A stretch of DNA of 64,000 nt from the NCBI GenBank assembly GCA_034509735.1, contig JACGWO010000013.1:16264136-16328135 (forward strand). The letters are read 5' to 3'. Origin of the DNA: Sesamum alatum. Its lineage: Eukaryota > Streptophyta > Magnoliopsida > Lamiales > Pedaliaceae. Each line of letters opens with the position of its first letter. Within the stretch, counting starts at the first letter, position 1. A program made the translations under genes and the position numbers. The notes beneath the pieces were generated by a model. The model saw nothing but the letters and a program-made list of their open reading frames with translations, was not told where the DNA came from and searched no databases. This document shows, piece after piece, positions 24,485-37,261 of the stretch.

Positions 24485-24903
24485 GGGTGAATTACAGGGA
24501 CCCTCAATGTTTGACATAATTATGAATACCCTCTTATTTTTTCAAAAATTAAAACCTAAGATTTGTAATTTTTAACCAAAGGCCTAAAATTATCCATTTT
24601 GCCCTTGATTTTTTCTTTAAAAAAATTATAAAAACATCAGTCGAGGCAAATTACATATTGTTTCTCTGTATAAAAAATTATAAGAAGTCTCTCCCTGCAC
24701 ACTTTAGTCCAAAAAAATTTAAAAATTAATTAAAATAATTTAGTTTGTATAAAGACATTTTGATTAGTTCACCTATAAAAATAAATGAAAATTCATTATT
24801 TATTGGAGGGTTACAAAGCTCAAGGGCGTATCCGTAATTTTTAGAAAAACAAAAAATATCCATCATCATATCAAATTTTACAGGATGTCATTGTAATTTA
24901 GCC
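24485..24903. mobile_element. Decayed family-2 MITE
   Basis: It shares with 2091-2517 the end GGGTGAATTACAGGG and the inner phrases 'tgtttgacataattat', 'ttgtaatttttaaccaaagg', 'aaatt(gc/ac)at' and 'gtaatttagcc'. Nine-base flanks TTACTAATA and TTACTTATA match at 8 of 9 if the left edge is moved out three bases. Confidence 0.6.
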
Positions 24904-26180
24904 TTACTTATACGAATCATACGTGATGCAACATGTGGTTCGGAAGGTATTATTTGTACTCATTGTTCATGGGAGCATATGCTGGTTAAAGCCACTTTTG
25001 GGTTTTGACAATTATGTCCAACTATAACAAAAACAAAAACAAAACTAAAAATAATAATAGTTTCATATTATGAGCTTTGTTGACATTTGATAAAGTAAAA
25101 TTTTTTATTCGAATCAAATTTGACATAATCAAATCGATCACAAACACAAGTATAATACACTTATTATAATTGATCACTTTTTAAAAATATACATCAACCA
25201 CACAATAAATATATCATAAAATTAATTCAAGTTGGATTAATCCCAACTTGGTTTTAAAACTACTCATGACAAAGCAACTTGAGAATCAAATAATTCGTGG
25301 CAGCGACCTTCACTCCAATGTCTTCTATTATTTGATCAAGTATTTTGTCCTTTTTCTATAAAAAGAAGTGTACATTCTTATGAGTTGACGGCGACCAGCC
25401 CATATGCCACCATAGCATTATAAGTTGGCGAGGGTACTTGTTTGGTCTGAGCCGGTCCAAATATCTGGCAGTGCCCGCCGCCACCACCAAGTGACAGAAA
25501 GGATGAGGACTCCTAATTTCCATCTACGCGAAAAAGTGATGACGTGGATGGTAGGTTGCAACTTGAAAGAACAATCATAAACTTTACCTCATCCATCCTA
25601 CATATAGATAACTTTGATTGCAGGATCATCAGAAGCCTGGTCAGTAACATCTCATACTCTCCCCTTATCTTGCTCACATTCTATTCTAATATTTCCACTC
25701 GCACATTTCCGACCAATACACATTACAATTCATCTAAGCCACCTCAAAGTCCAATTGAGGGACGAAATCAACAAGTCTGGGTTGGAAACAAGATTAGCAT
25801 TTGACAAAGCGCACCAGCATATTTGTACACAAGGACCACATTCAACGTCATTTACAAAGATCAAATCAAAGTTTCATGACTATAAATAAGCCATCACATG
25901 CAAGAAATCAAAACCCAACTTTAAGACTCAATAAACTCCAACATCATCCAAATCTGCAGTTATTTTGGACAGACAAAATACATGAAGAAAAAGAAACAAA
26001 CCAAAAATTTCCGACAGTAGTTTTGAACCCCGCAACCACACGGGCAGATGCATAGCCCCCTATGCAAATCACAGCAGCATATGTATCTCCCAACGGTCCA
26101 TTACACATTAAACTAGCCTATGAAATAAGACAGTAAATTACTTCAAATAAGGAACATAAACTCAGGGACCCAAAACCGCA
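24904..26180. other. Intergenic region downstream of eIF4A
   Basis: No gene was recognised. The last 150-300 bases before 26181 are the expected 3' UTR and polyadenylation region of eIF4A on the minus strand. A GC-richer piece at 25390-25540 (gccgccgccaccacc) is not in any convincing frame. The plus-strand frames at 25544-26055 have no recognisable motif. Confidence 0.4.
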
Positions 26181-28220
26181 TTACAGGAGATCCGCTACAT
26201 TTGCTGGCAGCTCCTCAATTACAACATTGTAGAACTTTTGTATATCAACAAGCATGCGATCGTCATCTTTGGTAACAAAGTTTATGGCGACACCCTTTCT
26301 ACCAAACCGTCCACTTCGTCCAATACGATGCAGATAGTTTTCAGGTTGAGTCGGCAGATCATAGTTGATAACAAGAGAGACTTGCTGGACATCAATACCA
26401 CGGGCCAAGAGATCCGTGGTGATGAGAACTCGTGAAGAACCAGATCTGAATTCTCGCATGATGATATCTCTTGTATTCTGGTCCATGTCACCATGGGTGG
26501 CAGAGACGGTATGATCACGACTGCGCATCTTGTCAGTGAGCCAATCAACCTTGCGCCTGGTATTAACAAAGATAACACTCTGAGTGATGGCCAGGGTCTC
26601 GTAAAGATCGCAAAGGGTTTCAAGCTTCCATTCCTCCTTCTCCACATTAACATAAAATTGCTTGATACCCTCAAGGGTTAGCTCATCACGCTTCACAAGA
26701 ATACGAACAGGCTTATTCATAAATTTCCTTGTAATTTCAAGGGCTTCGGGTGGCATGGTAGCCGAGAATACACCAACTTGAATTTTGGGTGGCAGCAACT
26801 GGAAGATGTCATATATCTGAAAGAATAAAAGCCCACGTATTAGATGCAAACTACAGAACTTATGGCACATAGATGAATCACTTTTGAGATTTAACTGCTG
26901 GAGAAATAAGAATTACAACAGTCAGAGGATACAAGTAGATAGCTCTGATCTAAATACACAATCAGTAGAAGCAGTTCGATGCAATGAGAGAGCAGTACTG
27001 ACAATCAATAATAACGAAAACATAAAATGTGAATGAATGGAAGATACACATTGAAACTTCCAGTTAGGGTAAAGAACAAGAAAACAAAACCAGAGAGCCT
27101 AAGAGGTCAACCTGATCCTTGAACCCTCTCGAAAGCATTTCATCTGCTTCATCCAACACAAACATCTTGATGTAATCAGGGCGTAACGACTGCCTTCTCA
27201 ACATGTCAAACACACGACCAGGTGTACCAACCACAACATGAACACCACTTGAAAGAATACGCTGATCTTCACGAACACTGGTACCTCCAACGCAAGCATG
27301 AACCTTAACACCAAGATAATCACCTAGTGCTCGCATGACCTTCTCAATTTGTTGCGCAAGTTCACGAGTAGGTGCCAGAACTAAAGCCTGGCATTCAACT
27401 ATATTATAGTCTAATTGTTGCAGAATTCCAGAGCAGAAGGTTGCAGTTTTTCCAGTACCGGATTGAGCTTGTTGAATCACATCCAGCCCTTTGCAGAAAG
27501 GAACAATCCCCCTTTGCTGAATTGCAGAGGGCTTCTCAAAACCTTCACAAAAACACAAACAAGATATCCTTTCATTTAGAAGACTCCGGAAGATAGCAGA
27601 CCACTGACTAGCATCTTAAGTGACAAATGGTTAGAAATTGAAATCAGTTAGAGGCACAAAATTCAACTGTCCACATGCATCAAGTCTAAGTTCACATTCT
27701 ACCAGCTCAGAGAAGATAGCGCACACATGAGATGGCTTCATAACCTCGCAAGTCAAATGAGGTTTCAGTAGAAACACAAACAGAAAGATGGAAACTAGAC
27801 ATGGAAAGAAAATGGAGTAATGGAATACGAAATGAAGTCCAAAGACAGACGCAACAAGAATGACTTCATCATACGAAAAATGCATAAATGACAAGTAGAA
27901 ACATAGTACAAAATAATTATTCATGTACCATAGGCATAGATGCCCCTAAGCAGATTTTCCTGCAAGCCCATAGCATCGAAACTGTCATACACCTCATCAT
28001 AACTTGTGAAGAATTCCTCGCCATCAGTTCCAAGTCTGTGTCCAAAGATGCAGATTATCAAAAAGACAAGCAGCAGAAATTGTAAACTCGAAACACATCT
28101 TCAGGCTAACATTCAGAACAGTTGAAACCTATAAAAGAAGATGAGAACTTACAACTCACTCATTTTGGCGTCAAATTGACGAGCATCAAATTGAGAACCT
28201 TCAGGTGCTGCTCCAGCCAT
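26181..28220 (-). CDS. eIF4A: Eukaryotic translation initiation factor 4A (DEAD-box RNA helicase), complete
   Basis: Four coding exons on the minus strand: 28220-28153, 28035-27929, 27542-27112 and 26816-26181. All have GT donors and AG acceptors, giving exactly 1242 bp and 413 residues, the usual eIF4A length. It starts [17 protein letters not shown] and ends NVADLL. Helicase motifs are intact: Q-motif Gln67 region, AQSGTGKT 84-91, PTRELA 116-121, TPGR 165-168, DEAD 189-192, SAT 220-222, and [11 protein letters not shown] near the C-terminal end of domain 2. eIF4A is the ATP-driven RNA helicase of the cytosolic eIF4F complex that unwinds 5' UTRs for ribosome scanning. The ATG lies six bases inside an exon that is preceded by a long 5'-UTR intron. 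Confidence 0.97.
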
Positions 28221-28226
28221 GATTGC

Positions 28227-29346
28227 CTAAATAGGGGAGGAAAAACAGAGTAAACACAGGCAATAAGCTATGTACCATCACAGTGACAACTCCTCAAACG
28301 AAGATGAAAACACTTAACAAACTAAATATTAATTCACAAGTCACTGCACACTGTCGCTACTGCTCACAACACCAGTACAAATATGAAGCTTAAATGAAGA
28401 TAGCAGCTACACAATTGATGAAATCATTGACCCTGAGAAGGGTACAAGATGGTTAAATTACATTCCATTAGTTAATGACAGACACAAAAACATGAAACGG
28501 CACCAAAATTAGATTGTAGAGACTTATCTTCCATATCATGCTTCCCGCATGAAATAATGAGACCAATGAAGCGTTCAAGTTGCTTGACAAAAACCAGTAA
28601 ATAGCTAACCCAAGGATGAGTAAAGATCACTCGCATTGCACGCATATTCAAAGAAATTAATGAATAGAATGGTCACTTCACGACGCTCAGAAGTGCAAAT
28701 GCTAAAACAATGTCATAAAAGAGAAAAGTACACCACCTCATCACCACGAAAATGTAACCACTAACCAACACTCCAGCTGATTGGATAACATTTATATGGA
28801 CAAACAAAAGCAAGCCAGTGATAAGAACTTGGGTAAAATAAGCAAAAAGACATGGAGAACTATTTCGTGGCAGTATAGACACAAACACAACTCCAACCTA
28901 TCTCACCAATTCAACTCTATGAGACACAAAAGAACTTGATTTATCGCCCTAAGGCGCCTAACTACAGTTAAAAAAAATGGAGCATTAGCAGACCAATATA
29001 CAGAACAGAATCAACAGCAAAAAGAAACTAAAAACGTCCATATAAACAAAACATAAAGAAAAAATAAACCATCCACTCATCTATGTTAAACAAAAGATCA
29101 GTCCAATAGCTAAGGGGGGAAAAAAAGGAAAAGAAAAAGATCGTCCACTCAAACAAAAAAAAAAAAAAAAAAAACCTCAATCAAAACAAGTAAGTAAACA
29201 AATAACCAAAAACAAAAGGAACCTATCACGCATCAAAATCAACTAAACTCAATCAAGTACTTACTAAACTAAACGAACACTAAATACACAAAATTTCTTA
29301 AACACATATACATAAAAATAGATGTAAAATGGTTTGACAAACTTAC
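28227..29346 (-). other. 5'-UTR intron of eIF4A
   Basis: A leader exon reading ...GGAATCGAGTTG ends at 29347 with donor GTAAGTTTG. The acceptor TATTTAG lies at 28227-28228, leaving six leader bases before the ATG. The intron is about 1.1 kb, AT-rich, with long A-rich tracts on plus (T-rich on the sense strand). Long leader introns are common in plant housekeeping genes and often raise expression; that role here is inferred. Confidence 0.8.
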
Positions 29347-29644
29347 CAACTCGATTCCAGGAAAGATCGAAGAGAAAAAAAGAGAGAAACTGAGCAAGCG
29401 TTATAAGGTTTGATTGGAGTGGCGATTTTTCCCAAAACTCCTCGGATCTGCGCCGCGGAGTTCAGGAGAAGAGAGTAGAAGAGAGAGTCCGGTAAGGGAA
29501 AAAGCAGTGCTTTCTTCTTTAGGGATTTGGATTGAACCTACTACGATCCCTTTGTCTTCTTCCCACTCAATTTCCGCTTTTGCCCCTGTCCCCTTTGATT
29601 GCTTAACGCCAACGTCTTCTTGTGAACGCAGTCGTTTCATGGTT

Positions 29645-29694
29645 GGCCCAATTGCGAAGGTCCAAGAGTTGAAAACGGGTTCGGGTTTGGCCCA
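29645..29694 (-). promoter_or_regulatory. Two TGGGCC (site II-like) motifs upstream of eIF4A
   Basis: On the minus strand TGGGCC occurs at 29650-29645 and 29694-29689, about 130-180 bp upstream of the CT-rich leader that begins near 29520. Site II elements (TGGGCY), bound by TCP factors, are typical of plant translation-machinery promoters. The placement fits eIF4A. The start of transcription is not fixed. Confidence 0.5.
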
Positions 29695-29873
29695 CTCCAG
29701 ATCCATCAATCGCTTCACGTTCATCTCTGCACGATGCATACTGATTAATATTCTCTGATTTTTTCAAAGATGACATTAATTTTCTTCCATTATTTTCTCT
29801 ACAAGTGGAAATCTTCACCATATCTCATGTGATGTGACAAATAATAAGATTGTGATGATTATTATTATATTTA

Positions 29874-30123
29874 GGGGTTTAATGTGATTTACCTTCATGT
29901 AATATTGCGAATGAGCAAATTAACTCTCTATGAAAATAAAATAGTAATTTATCTACTCGTGTTCTTTAAATTGTTAGGGAGGTAAATTGCCCTATTTTAG
30001 AAAGTATGGGAAGACTAATTGGTTCATTTTAAAAAACACAGAGAGATAAATTGTTATTTTATATTTTTCATAAGGAGTAATTTGCTTATTTACAATATCA
30101 CAGGGGTGTTGCTTGCATTCCCC
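29874..30123. mobile_element. Mutator-like fold-back MITE, family 3 (250 bp)
   Basis: It runs from GGGGTTTAATGTGATTTACC to the inverse GTTGCTTGCATTCCCC. Perfect 9-bp duplications TTATATTTA lie at 29865-29873 and 30124-30132. It shares internal phrases with 1436-1667 and 37014-37261 ('gagcaaatta', 'gtgttcttta', 'caatatcacagg'). Confidence 0.85.
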
Positions 30124-30878
30124 TTATATTTAGCTATTTTGTGAAATTACTAAAATGTTAAATTCTTTAAAATCATCGTCTCATTAATTTTGGAGAACGA
30201 AAGTCATATTATTAATTAATTTCACGTGATATTAAAATGAGTGACAACAACAATTTTTAAGATTAGCACGTTACAAAATTCGTAATGAAAAAGTAATGTT
30301 GTGTAATTGTTTATAGTCGGCCAGTTTAGTGATTTTCTTTTATTCTTCTTATTAATGAATGAGTATTTCAATATTTGATAGTTTAATTTGATAAGGGAAT
30401 AAAGAAAAGCATGTCATGAGATTAGTCATATTTGATATCGAGACGAATATCATTTGACATTAAATAAACATTATATTTTTTTCAGAAAAAGAAAGAATAT
30501 TTTCAATAAATATCATGCTAAACACTCGAATTAGGAGGTCGGACCATTTTACATTTTATGTGGGTAAATTGAGTAATTAAATTTTATTTTCATATTATAT
30601 ATAAGTTATATTGGATGAAATTAGATGATTGTATATATTAGATGACATTTCCTAAGAAAGAAATAAAATTGTGTATTCAATGGTATAGCTTCAGAATGAA
30701 TTGGGCCAACCATTCTCAGTCTTTGGTACCATTGACATATGGGCCAACCGCCAATTAGGGCCCAACATATCAAAAGTGTCCGTTCATGAAAAATTGTTTC
30801 TCTGTATTGGCCCACTTGAGGAGGTGGAGATGTCAGAAGATAATAATCAACTTATGAAAACGACAAATAAAAGAAAAC

Positions 30879-31177
30879 TGTTATAAACTTAGAAAAATTC
30901 TAAGTTTATTGGTCTTTCACTCCTAACTGCATATGAGAAAGACAAGAATAAAATTCTCTCCAAAACTACTAATCTTATATTTTCCAAAGCTCTCTTACAA
31001 ATGAATTACATGGTGGTATTTATAGGCCACCAAAATGTTGTTACAAACTAAAATATTAAATAAATAAGATTACAACATAATGGGGGATTACAAAATGTTA
31101 GAGATATTATGAGGAAAATACCAAGGGGTGTGTGCATTCATACATAATAATAATATGTACTTAAAATATTTACAATA
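30879..31177 (-). repeat. 3' LTR of the copia element
   Basis: It is 299 bp. In element orientation it starts TATTGTAAATATTTTAAG, ends AAGTTTATAACA, and is preceded by the purine tract. Confidence 0.93.
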
Positions 31178-31299
31178 CTCCCCCTTGAATGCACACATCT
31201 TATTATATACATCCTGCCTCGTTAAAAACCTTGCCTGAAAAAACCCAATGAGACAAAAACCAAAGCTAAGGAAAAGAGTACAGTTGTACCATCTCTCCC

Positions 31300-34200
31300 T
31301 CAATTCGGGCAAATATCTTTCAGACTTCGCATGCCAATATTATGTACGAGTTGCTTGAACACTTTTGTTGGTAATGACTTCGTAAATAAATCTGCTAAGT
31401 TCTGACTTGATGGAATTTGTTTAACATCAACTTTGCCTTCCACTTGAAGCTCATGAGTGGAGAAAAATTTTGGTGATATGTGCTTGGTTCTGTCACCTTT
31501 AATATATCATTCCTTGACTTGGGCGATACAAGCCGCATTATCTTCATATATTACTGTGGAACGTTTCTCAATTGATTCTACTAGTCCACATGATTCATGA
31601 ACACAATGTATCAGTGACCTAAGCCATACACATTCATGCCTCGCCTCATATAGTGCAATTAACTCTGCATGATTTGACGAGGTGGCTACCAAAGTTTGTT
31701 TGGTTAAATGCCATGAAATAACCGTTCCGCCATACATGAATAAATATCTAGATTGAGATATGGCTTTATGCGGATCAGATAAATATCCCGCATCTGAATA
31801 ACCAACTAAATTGGTTGCTTTGACATCATTATGCCGTTCAAAAAATAGTCCCATATCACTTGTTCCACGCAAGTAGCGCAGAATGTGTTTGACACCATTC
31901 CAGTGTCTCTTTGTTGGTGTTGAACTATATCTTGCTAAACATTAACTGAAAAAGCTATATCTGATCGGGTATTATTAGCAAGATACATCAATGCACCGAT
32001 TGCACTGAGATATGGTACTTCTGGACCCAAAATCTCATCATTATCTGCTCGAGGACGGAAAGGATCCTTTTTAACATCAAGTGATCGAACTACCATAGGT
32101 GTACTTAACGGATGAGCGTTGTTCATATGAAAACGCTTAAGGACCTTTTCTGTATAGTTTGATTGATGAATGAAAATTCCACCTTTAGTATGTTCGAACT
32201 GCAGGCCGAGACAATACTTTGTGGTACCCAAATCTTTCATCTCAAACTCACTTTTTAAGTAATCAGCTGCATGTCGAATCTCTTCAGGAGATCCAATGAT
32301 ATTCAAATCATCAACATACACAGTTATGATTGCAAATCCCGACTTTGTCCTCTTTATGAATAAACATGGACTTATTTGATTATTACGAAATCCTTTTTAT
32401 TAAATACTCACTAAGACGATTGTACCACATACGTCTTGATTGTTTAAGTCCATACAAGGACCTTTTCAATTTGATGGAGTACATATGACGGGGTTTTGAC
32501 TTTAATGCTTCAGGCATTTTCAATCCTTCTGGGATTCTCATGTATATATCTGTATCCAATGACCCATACAGATATGCAGTGACCACATCCATGAGTTGCA
32601 TTTGCAGTTGCTCAATTACTGCTAAACTGATTAGAAACCTAAGTGTGGTTGCATCCACTACAGGTGAATACGTTTCAGTATAATCAATTCCTGTCTTTTG
32701 AGTAAAGCCTTGGGCCACAAGTCTAGCTTTATACCGTACAACTTCATTTCGTTCATTTCTTTTTCGTACAAACACCCACTTATAGCCAACTGGCTTGACA
32801 CCTTTTGGTGTTGGAGTTATAGGTCCAAATACTTCTCGCTTATTCAGCGAGTCAAGCTCAACTTGTATTGCCTCCTTCCAACTTTTTCAATCATTTCGGT
32901 GTCTACATTCCGCCATAGTTTGAGGATCATTATCATCTTCATCCATAATTTTGACGGCTACAGAATAAGCAAAAATCTCATTGATTTCAACTTCATTTCT
33001 ATACCAACCGAAACTATTGTGAGCATAATTAATAGACATCTCGTAATTATCTTCGAGATCTTGCTCATTGCGTTCAAATTCTTTAGGTAAAATCACTTCA
33101 GGGATTTTATCCTTAGAGACATTACCAGTGGCCACATCAATATCATTATTAATTGAGACAACATGTTCTTTCCTTTTTCGAGGATTTACATCTTTAGATC
33201 CAAGTGGTCTACCACGCTTCCGGCATATTTGTGACTCAGATGCCTTTGATTGATTTAGAGTCGCTTCAGGGACTTCTAAACGAGCTGGAACATTTTCAGC
33301 TGGAATATGTGATTTTGTGACCCTTTTGGTATCTGTAAATGCATCTGGTAGCCTATTCGCAACACTTTGCAAATGTATAATCCGTTGAACTTCAAGTTCA
33401 GTGTCATTCGTCCTCGGATCCATAAAAGACATAGATGGTACATCCCATGCAATATCTTTCTTTATAATTCCCTTATCTTCTCCCCTTAAAGCCGGGAATA
33501 TTGTCTCATCAAAATGACAATCTAAGTACCTAGCAGTAAATTGATCACCGGTCATTGGTTCAAGGTACTTAATAATTGATAGGGACTCAAACCTAACATA
33601 AATTCCCAGTCTCCTTTGTGGCCCCATTTTAGTTCGTTGAGGAGGAGGTATCGGGACATACACAGCGCAGCCAAATACTTTTAAATGAGAAATACTTGGT
33701 TCTCTTCCGGAGACCAATTGTAATGGGGAAAATTTGTGGTAAGCGGTGGGCCTAAGTCGAATTAAACTCGCTGCATGCAAAATTGCATGACCCCATGCCG
33801 ATGAAGGTAATTTCGACCGCATTAGCAATGGTCTAGCTGTTAGCTGTAACCGCTTAATTAACGACTCAGCCAGGCCGTTTTGAGTATGTACATGAGCAAC
33901 TGGATGCTCCACAGTTATCCCAATGGATTGACAATAATTACTGAAGGACTTAGAAGTAAATTCTCCCACATTATCTAACCTGATTCTTTTAATAGGATAA
34001 TCAGGAAAATGAGCTCTCATATATTTGAGCTAGAAGTCTTGCAAATGCAACATTTCGTGTTGATAGCAAGCTTACATGTGACCAACGCGTTGATGCATCA
34101 ATTAACACCATAAAGTACTTAAATGGTCCACATGACGGTGTTATTGGTCCACATATGTCTCCTTGAATTCGTTCAAGAAACATGGGGGATTCTAAATTCA

Positions 34201-34984
34201 CTTTTGTCGTAGACGGCTTTGTAATTAATTTTCCAAGAGAACAAGCCATACATGTAAAATCACTTTTGGTAAGGAACTTCAGGCCCTTTAGTGGGTGTCC
34301 ATGTGAATTTTCAATGATCCTATGCATCATTGTTTTACCAGGATGACCAAGTCTATCATGCCACAAAGTAAAAATACTTTGATCGACTAACTTCGGGTTA
34401 GTGATACTGTGTGTTTCAATGGAGCTTATCATTGTGCCATATAAACCAGGTGTATATGTTCTTATCCTTTCTAAGACTTGTTTCTGGCCAGTCTTAAATG
34501 ATGTAAGGCATAAATATTCGATGCCATCTTTATTCGTGGTTTCAATATGAAAACCATTTTGTCGAATATCCTTGAAACTCAATAGGTTCCTTTGTGATTT
34601 ACTAGAATATAAGGCATCATTTATATGCAATCTTGTTCCTTCAGGTAACAAGATAGTGGCTCTTCCGGAGCCTTCAATAAGATTACTAACACCTGAAATA
34701 GTACCCATGCTGGTTTTTGTCAATAACAAGTTTGAGAAAAAAATTTCGTTTCTTATAATCATATGCGTAGTGGCACTATCAACAAGACAATGCTCCTTGT
34801 CATTGAGATTTGTAATGGCTTGATCCATTCTATATAAAGCAAATAAACATAGAATAAGTAAAGCAAATACTTCATTCATAAAACGTAAAAGCATTACAAT
34901 GATAAAAGAAATGCCAAAACATACTAAAATAAATATTATTGAATAACAAGAAACTATGCCAATAACACATGTATATCTAATCAA
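31300..34984 (-). pseudogene. copia pol: protease, integrase, reverse transcriptase, RNase H
   Basis: Frame 34984-34001 contains the protease motif LVDSATTHMI, the integrase zinc region (HDRLGHPGK ... FTCMACSLGK) and the first core Asp (IQGDICGPI). Frame 34020-32887 continues integrase (RLDNVGEFTSKSF, TQNGLAES). Frame 32775-32383 has RT (MDVVTAYLYGSLD). Frame 32321-31935 opens with the catalytic YVDDLNIIG. Frame 31872-31507 is RNase H (GYSDAGYLSDP, EDNAACI). After a stop the tail reads IPSSQNLADLFTKSLP to a TGA at 31300. Breaks near 34010, 32885, 32380, 31930 and 31505 are single stops or short frameshifts, so decay is modest. The hydrophobic stretch at the start of the first frame probably precedes the true pol start (MDQAITNLNDKEH). 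Confidence 0.92.
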
Positions 34985-36053
34985 GAATCATGTTGAAATC
35001 CTCAGGAATGTCTCCAAACTTTAGAGGAAGCTCAGGGAAATCTTTGTCATCATTTTCAATGGACTGAAAAAAATCAGATGCATCTATGTGGGTATTGTCT
35101 GAGATTCCTGCCTCAGGAAAATTAGTCTCAACTTCTTTACCCTTCGCTTTCAAAGAAGCCTGGTACAATTTAACTAGGTGTTGTGCCGTACGACAGGTAC
35201 GAGACCAATGTCCTGACATTCCAAATCTATGGCAAATATCTCCATTTATAGGTTTCTCTGGTTGATTCATTGCCTTGTTCCCATTGTTTTTCTGAATGCT
35301 GGGATTAATCCATGTATTACCACGACTACGACCATTACCACGGCCACGACCGCCACGACCACGACCACGTCCATTAGAATGGTCGCCTGGTGAGCCATGG
35401 TGTCGACCACGCCCCTTTTTCGAAGAAGTAGCATTTGCTTCAGGAAATGCAGCTGAATTTTCTGGGAGTGGTTTAGAACCAGTGGGTCGTGTCTGATGAT
35501 TGTTCAACAAAAGTTGATTATTTTCTTCTGCAACAAGTAGGCATTAGATCAACTCTGAGTAGGTTGTGAACCCACGTTCCCTGTACTGCTGCTGGAGTAC
35601 AAGGTTAGATGCATGAAAAGTGGAAAATGTTTTTTCTGACATTTGTTCATCTGATACATCTTCTCCACATAATCGAAGTTTTGATACAATTCGAAACATC
35701 TCAGAATTGTATTCAGCGACTGTTTCGAAATCTTGCAATCTCAATTGTATCCACTCATATCTTGCATGTGGTAGTATTACAGTCTTTTGATGGTCAAATT
35801 GATCCTTTAAACTCTTCCAAAGTTCAAAAGGGCTTTTAGCTGTCAGATATTGAGACTTCAGGCTCTCGTGAAGATGATGACGAAGCAAAATCATTGCTTT
35901 AGCACAGTCTTGTTCAGAAGCATTAGTATTTTCTGTTATTGTTTCTCCCAAGTTATTACTCGCCAAATGCAATTCGGCATCAAGGACCCATGATAGATAG
36001 TTTATTCCAGAAACGTCAAGAGCAATGAAATTCAATTTCGTGAGATTGGCCAT
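34977..36053 (-). pseudogene. copia gag with one nonsense codon
   Basis: ATG 36053 opens MANLTKLNFIALDVSGINYL, the usual start of this gag family, followed by the UBN2-type capsid domain (LSWVLDAELHL, RHHLHESLKSQY, ARYEWIQLRLQDF, YRERGFTTYSELI). A TAA at 35544-35546 sits where relatives read serine, and the frame then continues unbroken. An Arg/Gly/His-rich stretch leads to a zinc knuckle, CHRFGMSGHWSRTC, in which the second Cys is replaced by Phe. Gag ends in a stop at 34977, before an AT-rich spacer of about 150 bp. The protein would package element RNA; this copy lacks both a full frame and a complete knuckle. Confidence 0.88.
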
Positions 36054-36229
36054 TTAACTACAATAAGTTAATATGCACTTTAGCAAAATATTCAACATAT
36101 ACATGTAAGGGGAATCAAATGTATTATACATACATATGAACTAAAAGTGACATATAAGTTGTTAACTATATTAAAAATTAAGTTTGATTTAAATATCAAA
36201 GAATCAAATACTTTTAAATAAATAAATGA

Positions 36230-36530
36230 AGAAGCTTCGGGCTTCTCAAATCAAGCCATTATCTCAAATCACTTCAGGTGAAAAATCAATAGTTATGTTT
36301 TAATCATCGCTTCGGGGATGATAATGCAAATAATTGGTATCGAATATTTCACCTACTGCTGGAGGTAATTTACTCATTGCTCATTTCGGGAAGCAATGAA
36401 ATTTTATAATACACATCCACTTCAGGGGATGAAATTAAGTATTATATGCCTACTTCTGGAGGCAATATCAATTATGATAAATCCATTATTTTATACGTCC
36501 ACTTCAGGGGACAATAAAATGTATAGAGTA
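36230..36530 (-). repeat. Short degenerate repeats in the copia leader
   Basis: About eight spaced copies of a CTTC(A/G/T)GGGG-like word appear on plus (36234, 36273, 36310, 36352, 36385, 36420, 36451, 36500), every 30-45 bases, each with flanking 'atga' or 'gcaat'. They lie between the primer-binding site and gag, so in the untranslated leader RNA of the element. They may mark a packaging or structural signal; this is inference. Confidence 0.55.
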
Positions 36531-36671
36531 TGATTATTTGTATCTAATTATTGAATATACAAGAATAAAAATAACTATGATATTGTAGAACTAAACATAT
36601 AAGGAATAAGAATTATACGTATAGAAAATTGATATTTTACTTTGATCGAGCGTAATGTCGTGCTGATAACG

Positions 36672-36970
36672 TGTTATAAACTTAGAAAAATTCTAAGTTT
36701 ATTGACCTTTCACTCCTAACTATATATGAGAAAGACAAGAATAAAATTCTCTCCAAAACTACTAATCTTATATTTTCCAAAGCTCTCTTACAAATGAATT
36801 ACATGGTGGTATTTATAGGCGAACAAAATGTTGTTACAAACTAAAATATTAAATAAATATAATTACAACATAATGGGAGATTACAAAAGGTTAGAGATAT
36901 TATGAGGAAAATACCAAGGGGTGTGTGCATTCATACATAATAATAATATGTACTTAAAATATTTACAATA
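36672..36970 (-). repeat. 5' LTR of the copia element
   Basis: It is 299 bp. The sequence that follows in element orientation, CGTTATCAGCACGACATTAC (36671-36652), is the likely primer-binding region; the priming tRNA was not identified. Confidence 0.93.
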
Positions 36971-37013
36971 AAAACGAAATCATAACAAATATAAATTATA
37001 TTTGAAAAATAAA

Positions 37014-37261
37014 GAGAAAAATGCAAGCAACTCCCCTATGATATTGCAGATGTGTAAATTACCCCCTTATGAAAAATAAAATAGCAATTTACCTTCCTGT
37101 GTTTTTTAAAAATGAATCAATTTATCTCCCCGTAGTTTTTAAAATAGAGCAATTAAATTGCTCCATTTTAAAGAACACATGGAGGTAAATTGTTATTTTT
37201 TTCATATGGGGATAATTTGCTCTATTGCAATATCACAGGGAGGTAAATTGCATTAAACCCT
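37014..37261. mobile_element. Mutator-like fold-back MITE, family 3 (248 bp), with known empty site
   Basis: Perfect 9-bp duplications AAAAATAAA lie at 37005-37013 and 37262-37270. Copy B of the host repeat reads straight through ('ttttaaaaataaataag' near 47260), so the insertion is proved within the window. The ends are imperfect inverted repeats (atgcaag..ctcccctatgatattgca and its inverse). Confidence 0.92.

Larger units (their letters stand above)
30879..36970 (-). mobile_element. Ty1/copia LTR retrotransposon, inactivated
   Basis: The element is 6092 bp with 299-bp LTRs and the 5-bp duplication AAAAC (30874-30878 and 36971-36975). Copy B of the surrounding repeat (around 47220-47235, 'aaagaaaacgaaatt') has the empty site, confirming the ends exactly. 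Order on the minus strand: LTR, leader with short repeats, gag, protease, integrase, reverse transcriptase, RNase H, polypurine tract (caagggggag), LTR. Integrase before RT is diagnostic of copia. Stops and frameshifts disable it. The LTRs differ at about 10 positions by hand count. The ends are TATTG...AACA rather than a strict TG...CA. Confidence 0.97.

Noticed and set aside
29401..29758. Overlapping frames of more than 110 residues on both strands upstream of eIF4A
   Set aside because: They lie in the promoter/leader of eIF4A, overlap each other and have no recognised domain; a leader is the simpler reading.
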